Assembly (NCBI RefSeq): GCF_050908235.1
Contig: NZ_CP194340.1
From: Pseudoramibacter alactolyticus
GTDB taxonomy: Bacteria > Bacillota > Clostridia > Eubacteriales > Eubacteriaceae
Length of the DNA: 64,000 bases
Strand: one strand, 5' to 3'
Positions 1 through 8,050 of this stretch are shown in pieces. The notes beneath the pieces were generated by a model. That model ran no database searches. It was given only the letters and a program-made list of their open reading frames with translations, and had not been told where the DNA came from. Within the stretch, counting starts at the first letter, position 1; each line of letters opens with the position of its first letter. The position numbers were made by a program, and so were the translations under genes.

Positions 1-129
1 ATCGTCAGTCGGAAAGACGTGATGGAAAGACGTGCTCACAAAGTCATTAAAGTCAAGGCGGATGCCATTGTCACGACCTTTGCGATCGAAACGGCTAATG
101 AATATGACATAAAGCTCGTTAGAGAGTAG
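1..129 (+). CDS. pduM: C-terminal end of a PduM-like microcompartment protein (partial)
   Basis: The first 42 codons are open and stop at TAG 127-129, so this is the 3' end of a gene cut by the window edge. The tail (ADAIVTTFAIETANEYDIKL, then VRE) has the same pattern as the PduM C-terminus as I remember it from Salmonella (IVTAMARDAANARNIQLI...). PduM is a structural protein needed for proper Pdu microcompartment assembly. The position directly before pduN, as in the classical pdu order M-N-O-P, supports the call. The similar C-terminal pattern of other BMC-associated proteins is the main alternative. The ribosome binding site of pduN overlaps the stop, suggesting coupled translation. Confidence 0.5.
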   Translation: MVSRKDVMERRAHKVIKVKADAIVTTFAIETANEYDIKLVRE

Positions 130-137
130 GTGATCGC

Positions 138-434
138 ATGCATTTAGCAAAAGTGGTTGGAACCATTGTTTCAACGCAAAAGGATCCGCATTTGGTCGGC
201 TGCAAACTGATGATCATCAAAAAGATCAACGAAGACAGCCAATTTGAAAAATACTCGAGTCAGTCGACGGCTATCGCGGTCGATACGGTGGGCGCCGGCA
301 TCGGCGAAACCGTGATCGTCACCACCGGGAGTACGGCGCGATTCGTGTATGGCGACAAGGCAACGCCTCTTGACATGACCATCGTCGGGATTGTGGATGA
401 AATCCAGACCTCCGACGTCAAGAAAACATTGTAG
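138..434 (+). CDS. pduN: BMC vertex protein PduN (EutN/CcmL family)
   Basis: A 98-residue protein of the EutN/CcmL/PduN family, whose pentamers cap the vertices of microcompartment shells. It starts MHLAKVVGTIVSTQKDPHL, the typical first strand and loop of the family, contains the glycine-rich GAGIGETVIVTTGSTAR segment (about residues 53-69) that lines the pentamer pore region, and ends with IVGIVDEIQ. The full length matches the family (90-100 residues). ATG 138 is preceded by AGGTGA overlapping the upstream stop. It sits in one operon with the shell and enzyme genes that follow, 11 nt before pduO. Confidence 0.92.
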   Translation: MHLAKVVGTIVSTQKDPHLVGCKLMIIKKINEDSQFEKYSSQSTAIAVDTVGAGIGETVIVTTGSTARFVYGDKATPLDMTIVGIVDEIQTSDVKKTL

Positions 435-445
435 GAGGATGGCAG

Positions 446-1465
446 ATGCCGAATGTTTATACACGCGGCGGCGATAAAGGGACCACCGGCCTGTTCGGCG
501 GTAGCCGCGCAGCGAAAGACGACATTCGTGTTGATGCGTACGGCACAATGGACGAAGCCCAGGCGGCAGTCGGCATTGCGCATGCGCTGGTTAAAGACAC
601 GGAAATCAAAGAAATCCTCCATTTCTTAGAACAAAGAATTTACATCCTTGAAGCGGAATTGGCCAGCGATGAAAAGGGCTGGAAGATGCTCAAGGACAAG
701 GTCGGTCAGGAAGATGTGGATTTCATGGAAAAAACCATGGACCGCTTTCTTCAGATGATCGGCCCGCAGAAAGCATTCATTATCCCGGGCAGGAATGCTG
801 CTTCGGCAGCGCTTCACTTCGCGCGGACGGTCGTCCGCCGGGGGGAACGCAAAATCGTCGAATGCAGAGGACAAAATCCACAGCTTCGGCCGGAAACGGT
901 GAAGTTCGTCAACCGACTATCGGATTTGCTCTTTGTGCTCGCGCGGGTCGAAGAATTTGAGGAATCGGTCCGGGAAGTTGCAAGACGCAACCTTGAAGAC
1001 AGCAAGGAAAATCGTGAAACCGGAGGCAAACCAGTGACTGCATTTGAAGAAACCGACAGCGAACAGCTGCTCATCCTCGCCAAACGCATCGCTGCCGGCG
1101 CCCGCGTGAAGGCGCAGGCACTCGGCGTGCCGATTGTGTTCTCAGCTGTCGATATTGGCGGTAATCTCGCGTATTACGAACGCATGAAGGATTCCCTGCT
1201 GGCCAGCATCAACATTTCGCAGAACAAGGCTTACACAGCCAACGCGTTGAAGTGCCCCACATCTGCGGTGCAGGATCTGGCCAAGGAAGACAGTCCGCTC
1301 TTTGGGATTCAATTCACCAATGACAATCGGATTGTCACCTTCGGAGGCGGGTACCCGCTCATCGTCGACGGGGTGCAAATCGGTGCGATCGGCGTCAGCG
1401 GCGGCACAGCCGACCAGGACATGGCCATTGCTGAAGCCGGGCTCGCGGTTTTAAAGACAGAATAA
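446..1465 (+). CDS. pduO: ATP:cob(I)alamin adenosyltransferase PduO, two-domain form
   Basis: Residues 1-180 form a PduO-type corrinoid adenosyltransferase, which transfers the 5'-deoxyadenosyl group of ATP to cob(I)alamin. The diagnostic N-terminal ATP-binding motif TRGGDKGTTGLFGGSR is at residues 6-21, and the family's RxGE-type segment (FARTVVRRGERKIVE) follows near residue 125. Residues about 205-339 form the second PduO domain (DUF336/HbpS/GlcG-like), reported to bind heme in the family. At 339 residues it matches full-length PduO. The start at ATG 446 has GGAGGA 8 nt upstream. Its presence implies that the signature enzyme of this microcompartment, outside the window, uses adenosylcobalamin, as diol dehydratase does. 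Confidence 0.93.
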   Translation: MPNVYTRGGDKGTTGLFGGSRAAKDDIRVDAYGTMDEAQAAVGIAHALVKDTEIKEILHFLEQRIYILEAELASDEKGWKMLKDKVGQEDVDFMEKTMDRFLQMIGPQKAFIIPGRNAASAALHFARTVVRRGERKIVECRGQNPQLRPETVKFVNRLSDLLFVLARVEEFEESVREVARRNLEDSKENRETGGKPVTAFEETDSEQLLILAKRIAAGARVKAQALGVPIVFSAVDIGGNLAYYERMKDSLLASINISQNKAYTANALKCPTSAVQDLAKEDSPLFGIQFTNDNRIVTFGGGYPLIVDGVQIGAIGVSGGTADQDMAIAEAGLAVLKTE

Positions 1466-1483
1466 TTTTCAGGAGGAGGCAGT

Positions 1484-2902
1484 ATGAATATAGATACAGC
1501 TGGCATTGAAGCGATTGTCAAGAAGGTTTTAAGCTCGATCGATGGGGTTGAAACAGCCGACGCACCGGGTGCGGCGGTTGTCGACGGCAAAGACGGGATC
1601 TTCCAGGACATCGACGCTGCCATTGAAGCAGCGAACGCGGCCTGGGATGTTTACAAAATGGCGCCCCTGATCCTGCGTTACAAAATCATCGAAGAAATTC
1701 GCAAAGTATTTACGAAAAAAGAAGTGGTCGAAACCGTTGCGCACATGGCCGTTGAAGAAACCGGCATGGGCAACTACGACGATAAAGTAAAAAAAGCCTA
1801 CGTGTGTGCTGAAAAGACACCGGGCATGGAAGACCTGCAGGCAGACTGCTGGACCGGGGATGAAGGCCTGACCCTGCTCGAACTTTCCCCTTTCGGGGTG
1901 ATTGGTGCGATCTGCCCGTCGACCAACCCGAACGAGACCATCGTCAACAACTCCATCGGGATGCTGGCAGCCGGGAATGCGATTGTCTACGCACCCCATC
2001 CGGGCGCCCTGCAGACATCCATTTACTGCGTGAAGCTGGTCAATCAGGCGATTACCGCCGCCGGTGGTCCGGCCAACCTGGTGGTCACCACGGCGAATCC
2101 GACCATGGAATCCGCCGATAAATTGATGCACCATCCGCTGGTGCGCATGATGTGCGCAACCGGTGGGCCGGGTGTGGTGAAAGCGGTGCTTTCCAGCGGG
2201 AAGAAGGCCATCGGCGCCGGCCCCGGCAACCCGCCGGCCCTGGTCGACGAAACGGCCGACATCGAAAAGGCTGCCAAGGATATTATCGACGGCTGCACCT
2301 TCGACAACAACCTGCCGTGCATCGCCGAGAAAGAAGTCGTCGTCGTCGATCAGGTGGCGGACTACTTAATCTTCAATATGAAGAAAAACGGCGCCTACGA
2401 AATCAAGGACAAGAAAGCCCTCGACGATCTGGCGGCCATGGTGGCGCCCGACGGCCGCGTTTCCCGCGACTATGTCGGCAAGAGCGCTCAATACATCGCC
2501 AAGGCAGCCGGCCTCGACGTGCCGGATGACACCCGTGTGCTCATCGGCGAATGCCCGGCCGATCACCCGCTGGTTCAGATTGAGCTGATGATGCCGATCC
2601 TCGGGATCGTCCGCGTGGACAATGTTCTTGAAGGGATTGATCTGGCCTGCGATCTGGAGCACGGCAACCGCCACACGGCCACCATGCATTCTAAGAACGT
2701 CGACGCTTTGTCCCTAATGGGCAAGAAAATCGCCGCGACCATCTTTGTTAAGAACGGCCCGTCCTACGCCGGGCTCGGCATCGGCGGCGAAGGCTATCCG
2801 ACCTTTACCATCGCCGGTCCGACCGGGGAAGGGCTGACCTCTGCCAAATCCTTTGCCAGAAGAAGAAGATGTGTTCTTTGCGACGCCTTTAATATCAAAT
2901 AA
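1484..2902 (+). CDS. pduP: CoA-acylating aldehyde dehydrogenase PduP
   Basis: A 472-residue PduP/EutE-class enzyme converting an aldehyde, NAD+ and CoA to acyl-CoA inside the microcompartment. Residues 1-19 (MNIDTAGIEAIVKKVLSSI) form a short amphipathic helix of the type that targets PduP to the shell lumen. The nucleotide-binding part runs through FGVIGAICPSTNP (about 140-152) and VVKAVLSSGKKAIGAGPGNP. The catalytic cysteine lies in NNLPCIAEKE (about residue 275). The end, ARRRRCVLCDAF, is the usual PduP tail. AGGAGG lies 8 nt before the ATG. In a pdu setting the substrate would be propionaldehyde; with the signature enzyme unseen, acetaldehyde cannot be excluded. Confidence 0.93.
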   Translation: MNIDTAGIEAIVKKVLSSIDGVETADAPGAAVVDGKDGIFQDIDAAIEAANAAWDVYKMAPLILRYKIIEEIRKVFTKKEVVETVAHMAVEETGMGNYDDKVKKAYVCAEKTPGMEDLQADCWTGDEGLTLLELSPFGVIGAICPSTNPNETIVNNSIGMLAAGNAIVYAPHPGALQTSIYCVKLVNQAITAAGGPANLVVTTANPTMESADKLMHHPLVRMMCATGGPGVVKAVLSSGKKAIGAGPGNPPALVDETADIEKAAKDIIDGCTFDNNLPCIAEKEVVVVDQVADYLIFNMKKNGAYEIKDKKALDDLAAMVAPDGRVSRDYVGKSAQYIAKAAGLDVPDDTRVLIGECPADHPLVQIELMMPILGIVRVDNVLEGIDLACDLEHGNRHTATMHSKNVDALSLMGKKIAATIFVKNGPSYAGLGIGGEGYPTFTIAGPTGEGLTSAKSFARRRRCVLCDAFNIK

Positions 2903-2919
2903 TTACAGGAGAGTTGCTC

Positions 2920-4239
2920 ATGAGCTTAGTTGACAAGGTAAAGAGCGCCGGCATCGTCGGCGCCGGCGGAGCGACCTTTCCGACACACGTCAAAATTGAT
3001 GCGACAGCAGATGTGGTGATTGTCAACGGTGCTGAATGTGAACCTTTGCTTCGAGTGGACCAACAATTAATGGATCTGAGGGCTTCCGACATGCTGGAGG
3101 CTCTTCAGACCGTTATGGATCACACCCAGGCAAAGGAGGGAATTATCGGTCTGAAGAAGAAATATGTTCCGGCGATTAACAATCTGAACAATCTTTTGAA
3201 GGACTATCCGAAAATCAAGCTTTGCATTTTGAATAACTTCTATCCGGCCGGTGATGAACAAACCCTGGTTTATGAAACGACCGGACGCATTGTGCCGGAA
3301 GGAGGCATTCCGCTCGCCGTTGGCGCATTGGTGATGAACGTGGAGACGCTTTTAAATATCCACGATTATCTGACGGAGGAAAAACCGGTCATCGATAAAT
3401 ATTTGACGGTTACCGGCAAGGTAAAAAGACGGATCACGACCAAGGTGCCGTTGGGTATTACCGTGAAGGAGGCCCTGACCCTGGCCGGCGGCCCGATCAT
3501 CTCGGATTATGTGGTCGTTAATGGCGGCCCGATGATGGGCAAGATCGTCAGTGAAGATTCTTATATCACCAAAGGCACCAAAGGGCTGATCGTTTTACCG
3601 AAGGATCACTCGCTGATCGTCTCGAAAACGAGAAGCTTTAAAGATTCGCTGAAGCTGGCGGCAACCGCCTGCATGCAGTGCAGCCTGTGTTCGGAAGTTT
3701 GTCCGCGGAATATGCTCGGTCACGATCTGTGGCCGCACAAAATGATGCGCATCGCGGCCTACGCCGGCACCTGTGATCCGGTGGCGGCGCCGACCAACGC
3801 ATTCCTGTGTTGCGAATGCGGCCTGTGCGAATATGCCTGTGTGCACGATTTGCAGCCCTGGAAAGTCAATCAATACCTGAAGGGCGAGCTTAGCAAGGCA
3901 GGCATCAAAAATCCGCATCACAACGCACCGAAAACGGCCCATCCCTTTATTGAACAGAAACATTTTAATGTTCACAGACTGACCAAACGCTTAGGTCTTG
4001 ACGAATTTGACAAGACGGCTCCGATGGAAGCCTGCAAGAAGACTTTCACGGAAGTCAATATTCAATTGTCCCAGCACATCGGGGCGCCGGCTAAAGCCGT
4101 CGTGGCGGTCGGCGACACCGTGACGCGCGGACAGGTGATCGGAGAAATTCCGGAAGGTGCATTAAGCGCCCGCGTTTTTGCAAGCATCGATGGGAAGGTT
4201 ACCGCCGTGGGCGATGGCAAAATCACGATTCATGCTTAA
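2920..4239 (+). CDS. pduS: PduS-type cobalamin reductase (RnfC-like Fe-S flavoprotein)
   Basis: This 439-residue protein is of the RnfC/PduS family, which reduces cob(III/II)alamin for PduO and can move electrons through the shell. The N-terminal GAGGATFPTHVKI (residues 13-25) and AEC (about 37-39) match the RnfC NADH/FMN region. A SLBB-like domain follows, then two ferredoxin motifs, CMQCSLCSEVCPRN (about 250-263) and CCECGLCEYACVHD (about 294-307), able to hold two [4Fe-4S] clusters. The C-terminus is an RnfC-type barrel-sandwich segment. ATG 2920 was chosen over TTG 2914 because AGGAGA lies 7 nt upstream of it. It follows pduP directly: pduQ, the alcohol dehydrogenase usually placed between them, is missing. 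Confidence 0.9.
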   Translation: MSLVDKVKSAGIVGAGGATFPTHVKIDATADVVIVNGAECEPLLRVDQQLMDLRASDMLEALQTVMDHTQAKEGIIGLKKKYVPAINNLNNLLKDYPKIKLCILNNFYPAGDEQTLVYETTGRIVPEGGIPLAVGALVMNVETLLNIHDYLTEEKPVIDKYLTVTGKVKRRITTKVPLGITVKEALTLAGGPIISDYVVVNGGPMMGKIVSEDSYITKGTKGLIVLPKDHSLIVSKTRSFKDSLKLAATACMQCSLCSEVCPRNMLGHDLWPHKMMRIAAYAGTCDPVAAPTNAFLCCECGLCEYACVHDLQPWKVNQYLKGELSKAGIKNPHHNAPKTAHPFIEQKHFNVHRLTKRLGLDEFDKTAPMEACKKTFTEVNIQLSQHIGAPAKAVVAVGDTVTRGQVIGEIPEGALSARVFASIDGKVTAVGDGKITIHA

Positions 4240-4316
4240 ACTTGGAACGTCAAGCGGTGTTTAATCGTGCGGCAGGCTAAGCCTGATGCATATGCATTAG
4301 AGAAAGAAGTGGAAAG

Positions 4317-4865
4317 TTGAAAAACGCAATAGGTTTTATTGAATATAAAAGCATCCCTATCGGCATCGAATCCACTGATCAAATGCTCAAATCCGGAAGT
4401 GTCGAATTAGTGACGGCGACACCCATCTGCCCCGGGAAATACATTACCATTATTTCCGGTGACGTTGGCGCTGTCAGATCTTCTGTTAAAAACGGCGAAG
4501 TGGTCGGTGGCATCTTTGTGGTTGAATCCCACGTCATCCCGAATATTCACCCGGCGGTTTTTCCCGCGCTTATGGCGAATACGGAGGTGGATGAGGTTCA
4601 GTCTATCGGTATTATTGAAACGATCAACGCGATTTCTGCGATTGTGGTCGCGGATACGGCTGTCAAGGCGGCCAATATCCATTTGGTCGACGTGCGTATG
4701 GCCCGCGGTCTCGGCGGCAAGGCTTTCGTTATTTTAACCGGCGAAGTCTCTCCGGTGAAGCAGGCGGTCAAGGCGGCGGAAAACGCGATGAGAGAATACG
4801 GCGTGATCACCAGCACCAGCGTGATCGCATCTCCGCATGAAGACGTGCGCAAGCTGATTCTCTAA
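4317..4865 (+). CDS. pduT: Trimeric shell protein PduT (tandem BMC domains)
   Basis: The 182 residues contain two BMC domains (about 1-90 and 95-180), as in PduT, which forms pseudohexameric trimers in the shell. Each starts with the family's (A/S)IGxIE pattern: AIGFIEY at 4 and SIGIIET near 100. In Salmonella PduT, Cys38 from each of three subunits holds a [4Fe-4S] cluster at the pore. Here residue 38 is also a cysteine, in TPICPGKY, so a redox-active pore is likely and fits the adjacent PduS. The start is TTG 4317, judged from the fit to the family N-terminus. The ribosome binding site (GGAAAG) is weak, and 77 nt separate it from pduS. Confidence 0.9.
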   Translation: MKNAIGFIEYKSIPIGIESTDQMLKSGSVELVTATPICPGKYITIISGDVGAVRSSVKNGEVVGGIFVVESHVIPNIHPAVFPALMANTEVDEVQSIGIIETINAISAIVVADTAVKAANIHLVDVRMARGLGGKAFVILTGEVSPVKQAVKAAENAMREYGVITSTSVIASPHEDVRKLIL

Positions 4866-4889
4866 TTTGTCAAAGGATCTATGGCATCA

Positions 4890-4940
4890 CGATATCCGGG
4901 GCATGGCTGAAGTGTTCCGGATATCCTGCTTTATTTTGGG
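4890..4940 (+). terminator. Probable terminator of the pdu operon
   Basis: A perfect 9-bp inverted repeat GATATCCGG/CCGGATATC (4890-4898, 4916-4924) with a 17-nt loop is followed by a T-rich stretch (CTGCTTTATTTT). It lies 25 nt after pduT. The loop is long for an intrinsic terminator, so a protein-binding palindrome is the alternative. Confidence 0.5.
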
Positions 4941-5020
4941 CGCACTTTTGGAAGCGAGCCGGCGGTAGAGAGCGCGGACAAAATAAAACAGTCAAACAGT
5001 GCAGCAAAGGGGGGGAGTCT

Positions 5021-5791
5021 GTGAAGACCATCAGTTTTTTCAATTTAAAAGGCGGCTGCGGCAAAACGACGTCGGCGATCAACCTCGGCTATTTGCTGGA
5101 GCAAAAGGCCGCGGCGGCCGGGCAGCGCGTGCTCTATGTGGACTGCGACATGCAGGCCAATCTCACCAACTCCCTGATGGACTACGATCTCGAGCGTCCC
5201 TGCATTTACCATCTGATGACCGGCGACAAGGCGCTGGACGACGTGCTGATCCCGCTGAATGCGCGCGCGGATATCATTCCGTCGAGTCTGCTCATGGCCA
5301 CCATTGATCCCAGGCTTTCGGGCATGGTGGGCCGGGAGTTTATTTTAAAACGCAAGCTGGCGCCCGTTTGCGATCGCTATGCCTATTGCCTCATCGATTG
5401 TTCGCCGTCGTTTTCGGTGGTGACGACCAATGCGCTGGTGATAACGGACGAAATTTTAGTTCCGGTGCAGACAGAGTATTACGCGGTCGATGGGGTGCAC
5501 CTGCTGGAGGAAACCCTGGCCTATGTGGGCGAGTCGCTGGGCGTCGAGAAGACGATCAGCTTTATCTTTGCTACGATGCACGACGGACGCAACAATATCA
5601 ACCGGCTGCAGTACGATAATCTCAAACAGAATTTCAGCGATCAATTTATCGGACAAACCATCCGCAAGAATATTGCACTGGTGGAATCACCGATTTTTAA
5701 GCAGTCGATTTTTGAATACAAACCGAAGGCGAACGGCGCGGCGGATTACACGGCATTGTTTGAGGAACTTGAGTCAAAAGGGGGATTTTAA
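5021..5791 (+). CDS. ParA/MinD-type ATPase, possible microcompartment-positioning McdA analogue
   Basis: A 256-residue ParA-family ATPase. The deviant Walker A motif LKGGCGKTT (residues 9-17) carries the signature lysine; VLYVDCDMQANLT (about 39-51) is the A' region, and CLIDCSPSFSVVTTNAL (about 122-138) the Walker B region. Such ATPases bind nucleoid DNA as ATP dimers and form gradients that position plasmids, chromosomes or, as McdA, carboxysomes. The GTG start has GGGGGAG 4 nt upstream. No parB, parS or plasmid replication gene is near; instead the gene follows a microcompartment operon and abuts a low-complexity charged protein, the layout of mcdA-mcdB. Function in BMC positioning is inference; a general ParA/Soj role is the alternative. 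Confidence 0.85.
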   Translation: MKTISFFNLKGGCGKTTSAINLGYLLEQKAAAAGQRVLYVDCDMQANLTNSLMDYDLERPCIYHLMTGDKALDDVLIPLNARADIIPSSLLMATIDPRLSGMVGREFILKRKLAPVCDRYAYCLIDCSPSFSVVTTNALVITDEILVPVQTEYYAVDGVHLLEETLAYVGESLGVEKTISFIFATMHDGRNNINRLQYDNLKQNFSDQFIGQTIRKNIALVESPIFKQSIFEYKPKANGAADYTALFEELESKGGF

Positions 5792-6340
5792 ATGGCCAAA
5801 AAGAACAAGCTCAAATCGGAATTGAAGAACCATACGGAAACGGTCAAGGCGAGTAACGGCGCAGTGGCGTCAGAGGTGCTGGCGGAAGCCAACGAAAAGA
5901 ACGCCAAGGCCGAGGTGAAAGAAGATGACGCCGCGGTGAAGGAAGCGGCCGAAAAATCAGCGGCCAAAAAGAAGGCGGAGGCCGAAAGGAAAGCGAAAGC
6001 TGAGGCAAAGGCCAAAGCGGCGAAGGAAGCTGCGGCAAAGGAAGCGGCCGAAAAATCAGCGGCCAAAAAGAAGGCGGAGGCCGAAAGGAAAGCGAAAGCT
6101 GAGGCAAAGGTCAAAGCGGCGAAGGAAGCTGCGGCAAAGGAAGCGGCGAAAAAAGCGGCGGAAGCCAAGGCAAAGGCTGAAGCTGAAAAAAAAGCCAAAG
6201 CTGAAGCGGAAGCTAAAGCGGCGAAGGAAGCGGCCGAAGCAAAAGCGAAGGCAGAGGCAAAGGTCAAAGCCGCGAAGGAAGCCGAAGAAGCGAAAAAGAA
6301 GCGCGACGCGATGCACGAACTGCCGATTTATCTTCTGTAA
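5792..6340 (+). CDS. Lys/Ala/Glu-rich low-complexity protein, candidate partner of the ParA ATPase
   Basis: 182 residues, about two thirds of which (45-172) are AKAEAEKKAK-type repeats predicted to form a long charged helix or coiled coil or to be disordered. The N-terminus (MAKKNKLKSELKNHTETVKA) and the C-terminus (RDAMHELPIYLL) are not repetitive. The ATG directly follows the TAA of the ParA gene, with GGGGG inside that gene as ribosome binding site, so the two are translationally coupled. Partner proteins of ParA-type positioning ATPases (ParB, McdB) are encoded just this way, and McdB proteins are small, charged and disordered. TolA-like or histone H1-like proteins share the composition, so function stays open. 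Confidence 0.75.
   Translation: MAKKNKLKSELKNHTETVKASNGAVASEVLAEANEKNAKAEVKEDDAAVKEAAEKSAAKKKAEAERKAKAEAKAKAAKEAAAKEAAEKSAAKKKAEAERKAKAEAKVKAAKEAAAKEAAKKAAEAKAKAEAEKKAKAEAEAKAAKEAAEAKAKAEAKVKAAKEAEEAKKKRDAMHELPIYLL
5942..6139 (+). repeat. Two tandem 99-bp repeats inside the Lys/Ala-rich gene
   Basis: Bases 5942-6040 recur at 6041-6139 with a single difference (C at 6011, T at 6110). The period is exactly 33 codons, so the reading frame is kept and a 33-residue helical block is doubled. A degenerate third copy begins at 6140. The near identity points to a recent slippage or unequal-crossover duplication. Confidence 0.9.
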
Positions 6341-6354
6341 AAACGCGGCAATTC

Positions 6355-6395
6355 AAAACCCCCGGATTCTCTTTTATTCGAATCCGGGGGTTTTT
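6355..6395. terminator. Bidirectional intrinsic terminator
   Basis: The 11-bp stem CCCCCGGATTC/GAATCCGGGGG (6359-6369, 6380-6390) has a 10-nt loop, flanked by AAAA on the left and TTTTT on the right. It lies between the converging Lys/Ala-rich gene and the phosphotriesterase-like gene and can serve both. Confidence 0.93.
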
Positions 6396-6414
6396 GTGTT
6401 AAGTGTTTGGAGGA

Positions 6415-7392
6415 TCAGCTCAAAACGGTCGCTGGGTTGGTTATAAAGATTTTTTCAAGCTGCGCATCGGAGACACCGCGTTCCTTAAGCATCGGAATGA
6501 TCCGGCTCGGAATGTTTAAGATATTGGCATGAGCCATGTTGGGATCGGCATCTTTGTCGTGGAAACGCCCAAGTTCAACGGTGACAGAGTCATGGCTCAT
6601 CAGAATCTGGTCTTCGTAACCCTTGTTGAGCAAGGCGGCAATGACGTCGCAGCGTTCTTCGTCGGTGGGCGTGTGGAAAAGATCACCTTCGAGGCCGAAG
6701 CGGTCGAAGCAATCAAAGACGCCGTACTGCAGCACGCGTTCATGATAATCGATATCGGTATTGCCGCACATGTGACCGATGGAAATATTCTTCGGATTCA
6801 CGCCGTTTTCGGTCAGCAGCTTGGCTTGTTCCGGCCCCATGGTCCCCAGTTCTGTGTGGGTGATGATGGTGGCGCCGATGCCGCGGCTGGTGCGCGCTGC
6901 CGCTTTGAAGAATTTTTCTTCGAAGGGGGTGATTTCGCCGTTGCTGGTGGCCAGCTTGATGACACCGGCCTTGATGCCCGTGTTGCCGATGCTTTCTGTC
7001 ATTTCGGTTTTCATCATTTCATAGATTTCCGTTTCGACATCGGCGAAGCCGCTGCGAAACTTCCAATACATATAGGCGCTGGCCGGTTCGTAATAATAAC
7101 CGGTGGAACAGATGATGTTCAGATTCAGGATGGTCGCCATCTTCGCGAGAAACCACGGATCGCGGCCGCATTCGTTGTTGGTCGCATCGACGATGGTCTT
7201 AAAACCGTATTGATCGCGCAGCGGCGTGAGCCACTTCATGTTGTCTTTGATGCAGCGCAATTCGTCGAAGCCGTCGAGGGTCGAGTCGCCCTGAAAGCCG
7301 CAGAAACCGTAAATCAGATGTTCATGCATCAGCGTTTTGCCAAGATCCTTCGCTTTGACCGGGCCTAATACCGTATTGATTTGTTTTGCCAT
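6415..7392 (-). CDS. Phosphotriesterase-family metal-dependent hydrolase (possible lactonase)
   Basis: This 325-residue protein belongs to the amidohydrolase superfamily, phosphotriesterase family. Metal ligands are visible in order: HxH in LMHEHLIYG (about residue 20), the lysine that is carbamylated in relatives in AGVIKLATSN, the histidines in IITHTELG and ISIGHMCGNTD, and the aspartate in LMSHDSV. Many family members hydrolyse lactones or carboxyl esters rather than phosphotriesters. ATG has AGGAGAG 9 nt upstream. It is the second gene of a leftward pair with the DUF1097 gene (39-nt gap) behind a sigma-54 promoter, which points to an inducible catabolic role, perhaps opening a lactone that feeds the CoA pathway encoded to the right. 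Substrate unproven. Confidence 0.85.
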   Translation of the reverse strand: MAKQINTVLGPVKAKDLGKTLMHEHLIYGFCGFQGDSTLDGFDELRCIKDNMKWLTPLRDQYGFKTIVDATNNECGRDPWFLAKMATILNLNIICSTGYYYEPASAYMYWKFRSGFADVETEIYEMMKTEMTESIGNTGIKAGVIKLATSNGEITPFEEKFFKAAARTSRGIGATIITHTELGTMGPEQAKLLTENGVNPKNISIGHMCGNTDIDYHERVLQYGVFDCFDRFGLEGDLFHTPTDEERCDVIAALLNKGYEDQILMSHDSVTVELGRFHDKDADPNMAHANILNIPSRIIPMLKERGVSDAQLEKIFITNPATVLS

Positions 7393-7431
7393 TTTTTCTC
7401 TCCTTTTAATAATTTTGAATACTAAAATCAG

Positions 7432-7938
7432 TCATTCCGACAGCGGGAATTTTTTCATGCCGATCTGCTGGCCGACGGCGCAGATGCCACACAGCACAAG
7501 GCCGACCAGTACGCTGAGGAATAAGCCGAGGATACCGGGACCGTCGAGCAAGCCGACTTTGGTTGCGAATGTCAGGGCGACACAGGCAAAGATGATCGGC
7601 ACATCGCGGACCGGTGTTTTTGCAAAGAAGAAAATGTGCAGCACCATGGTAATGGCCGTGCCGACCAAAATAGGCATAAAGCCAAACAGCGCCGAACCGA
7701 ATACGCCAAAGGTCATCAGCCACAGATCAACTTGCCCCCAAAACACACCACAGGCCGCGCTGGCCAATAAATGGGGGACGTCTTTGTGGGTCGAATTCAT
7801 ACCGAAGAATACGGCCAGACAGATGAACATGATCCAGGGATGCCCCTGCAGCATCGGGCAAAGCAGATACAGCCAATTAAATACGGAACAGAAAAACGAT
7901 GTCCATATTGCAAAAAAAACCGTTGCCTTTAAACTCAT
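7432..7938 (-). CDS. DUF1097-type small membrane protein
   Basis: 168 residues with about five hydrophobic spans (roughly 7-27, 35-50, 58-100, 112-132, 136-158), resembling the DUF1097/YcdZ inner-membrane family, whose function is unknown. It is first in the leftward operon with the phosphotriesterase-like hydrolase, so a role in taking up or exporting that enzyme's substrate or product is possible but only inferred. The start ATG has GGAGGTAATG-type ribosome binding. A -24/-12 promoter lies about 115 nt upstream. Confidence 0.65.
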   Translation of the reverse strand: MSLKATVFFAIWTSFFCSVFNWLYLLCPMLQGHPWIMFICLAVFFGMNSTHKDVPHLLASAACGVFWGQVDLWLMTFGVFGSALFGFMPILVGTAITMVLHIFFFAKTPVRDVPIIFACVALTFATKVGLLDGPGILGLFLSVLVGLVLCGICAVGQQIGMKKFPLSE

Positions 7939-7996
7939 TACATTACCTCCTCCAAAAATGTAAGTAAAACAGCGGTGCCGAAAACAATGTGTGATA

Positions 7997-8008
7997 ATAT
8001 CCGGATAT
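7997..8008. promoter_or_regulatory. 12-bp perfect palindrome in the divergent intergenic region
   Basis: ATATCCGGATAT is a perfect palindrome between the sigma-54 promoter and the DUF1097 start, that is, inside the expected leader of the leftward operon. It could be a repressor site. No second copy was noticed nearby, though the hairpin arms at 4890-4924 share the core GATATCCGG. Confidence 0.35.
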
Positions 8009-8050
8009 GTCGTTATGCGGATAGGATTGATACCGCTATTGTTTAATAAC

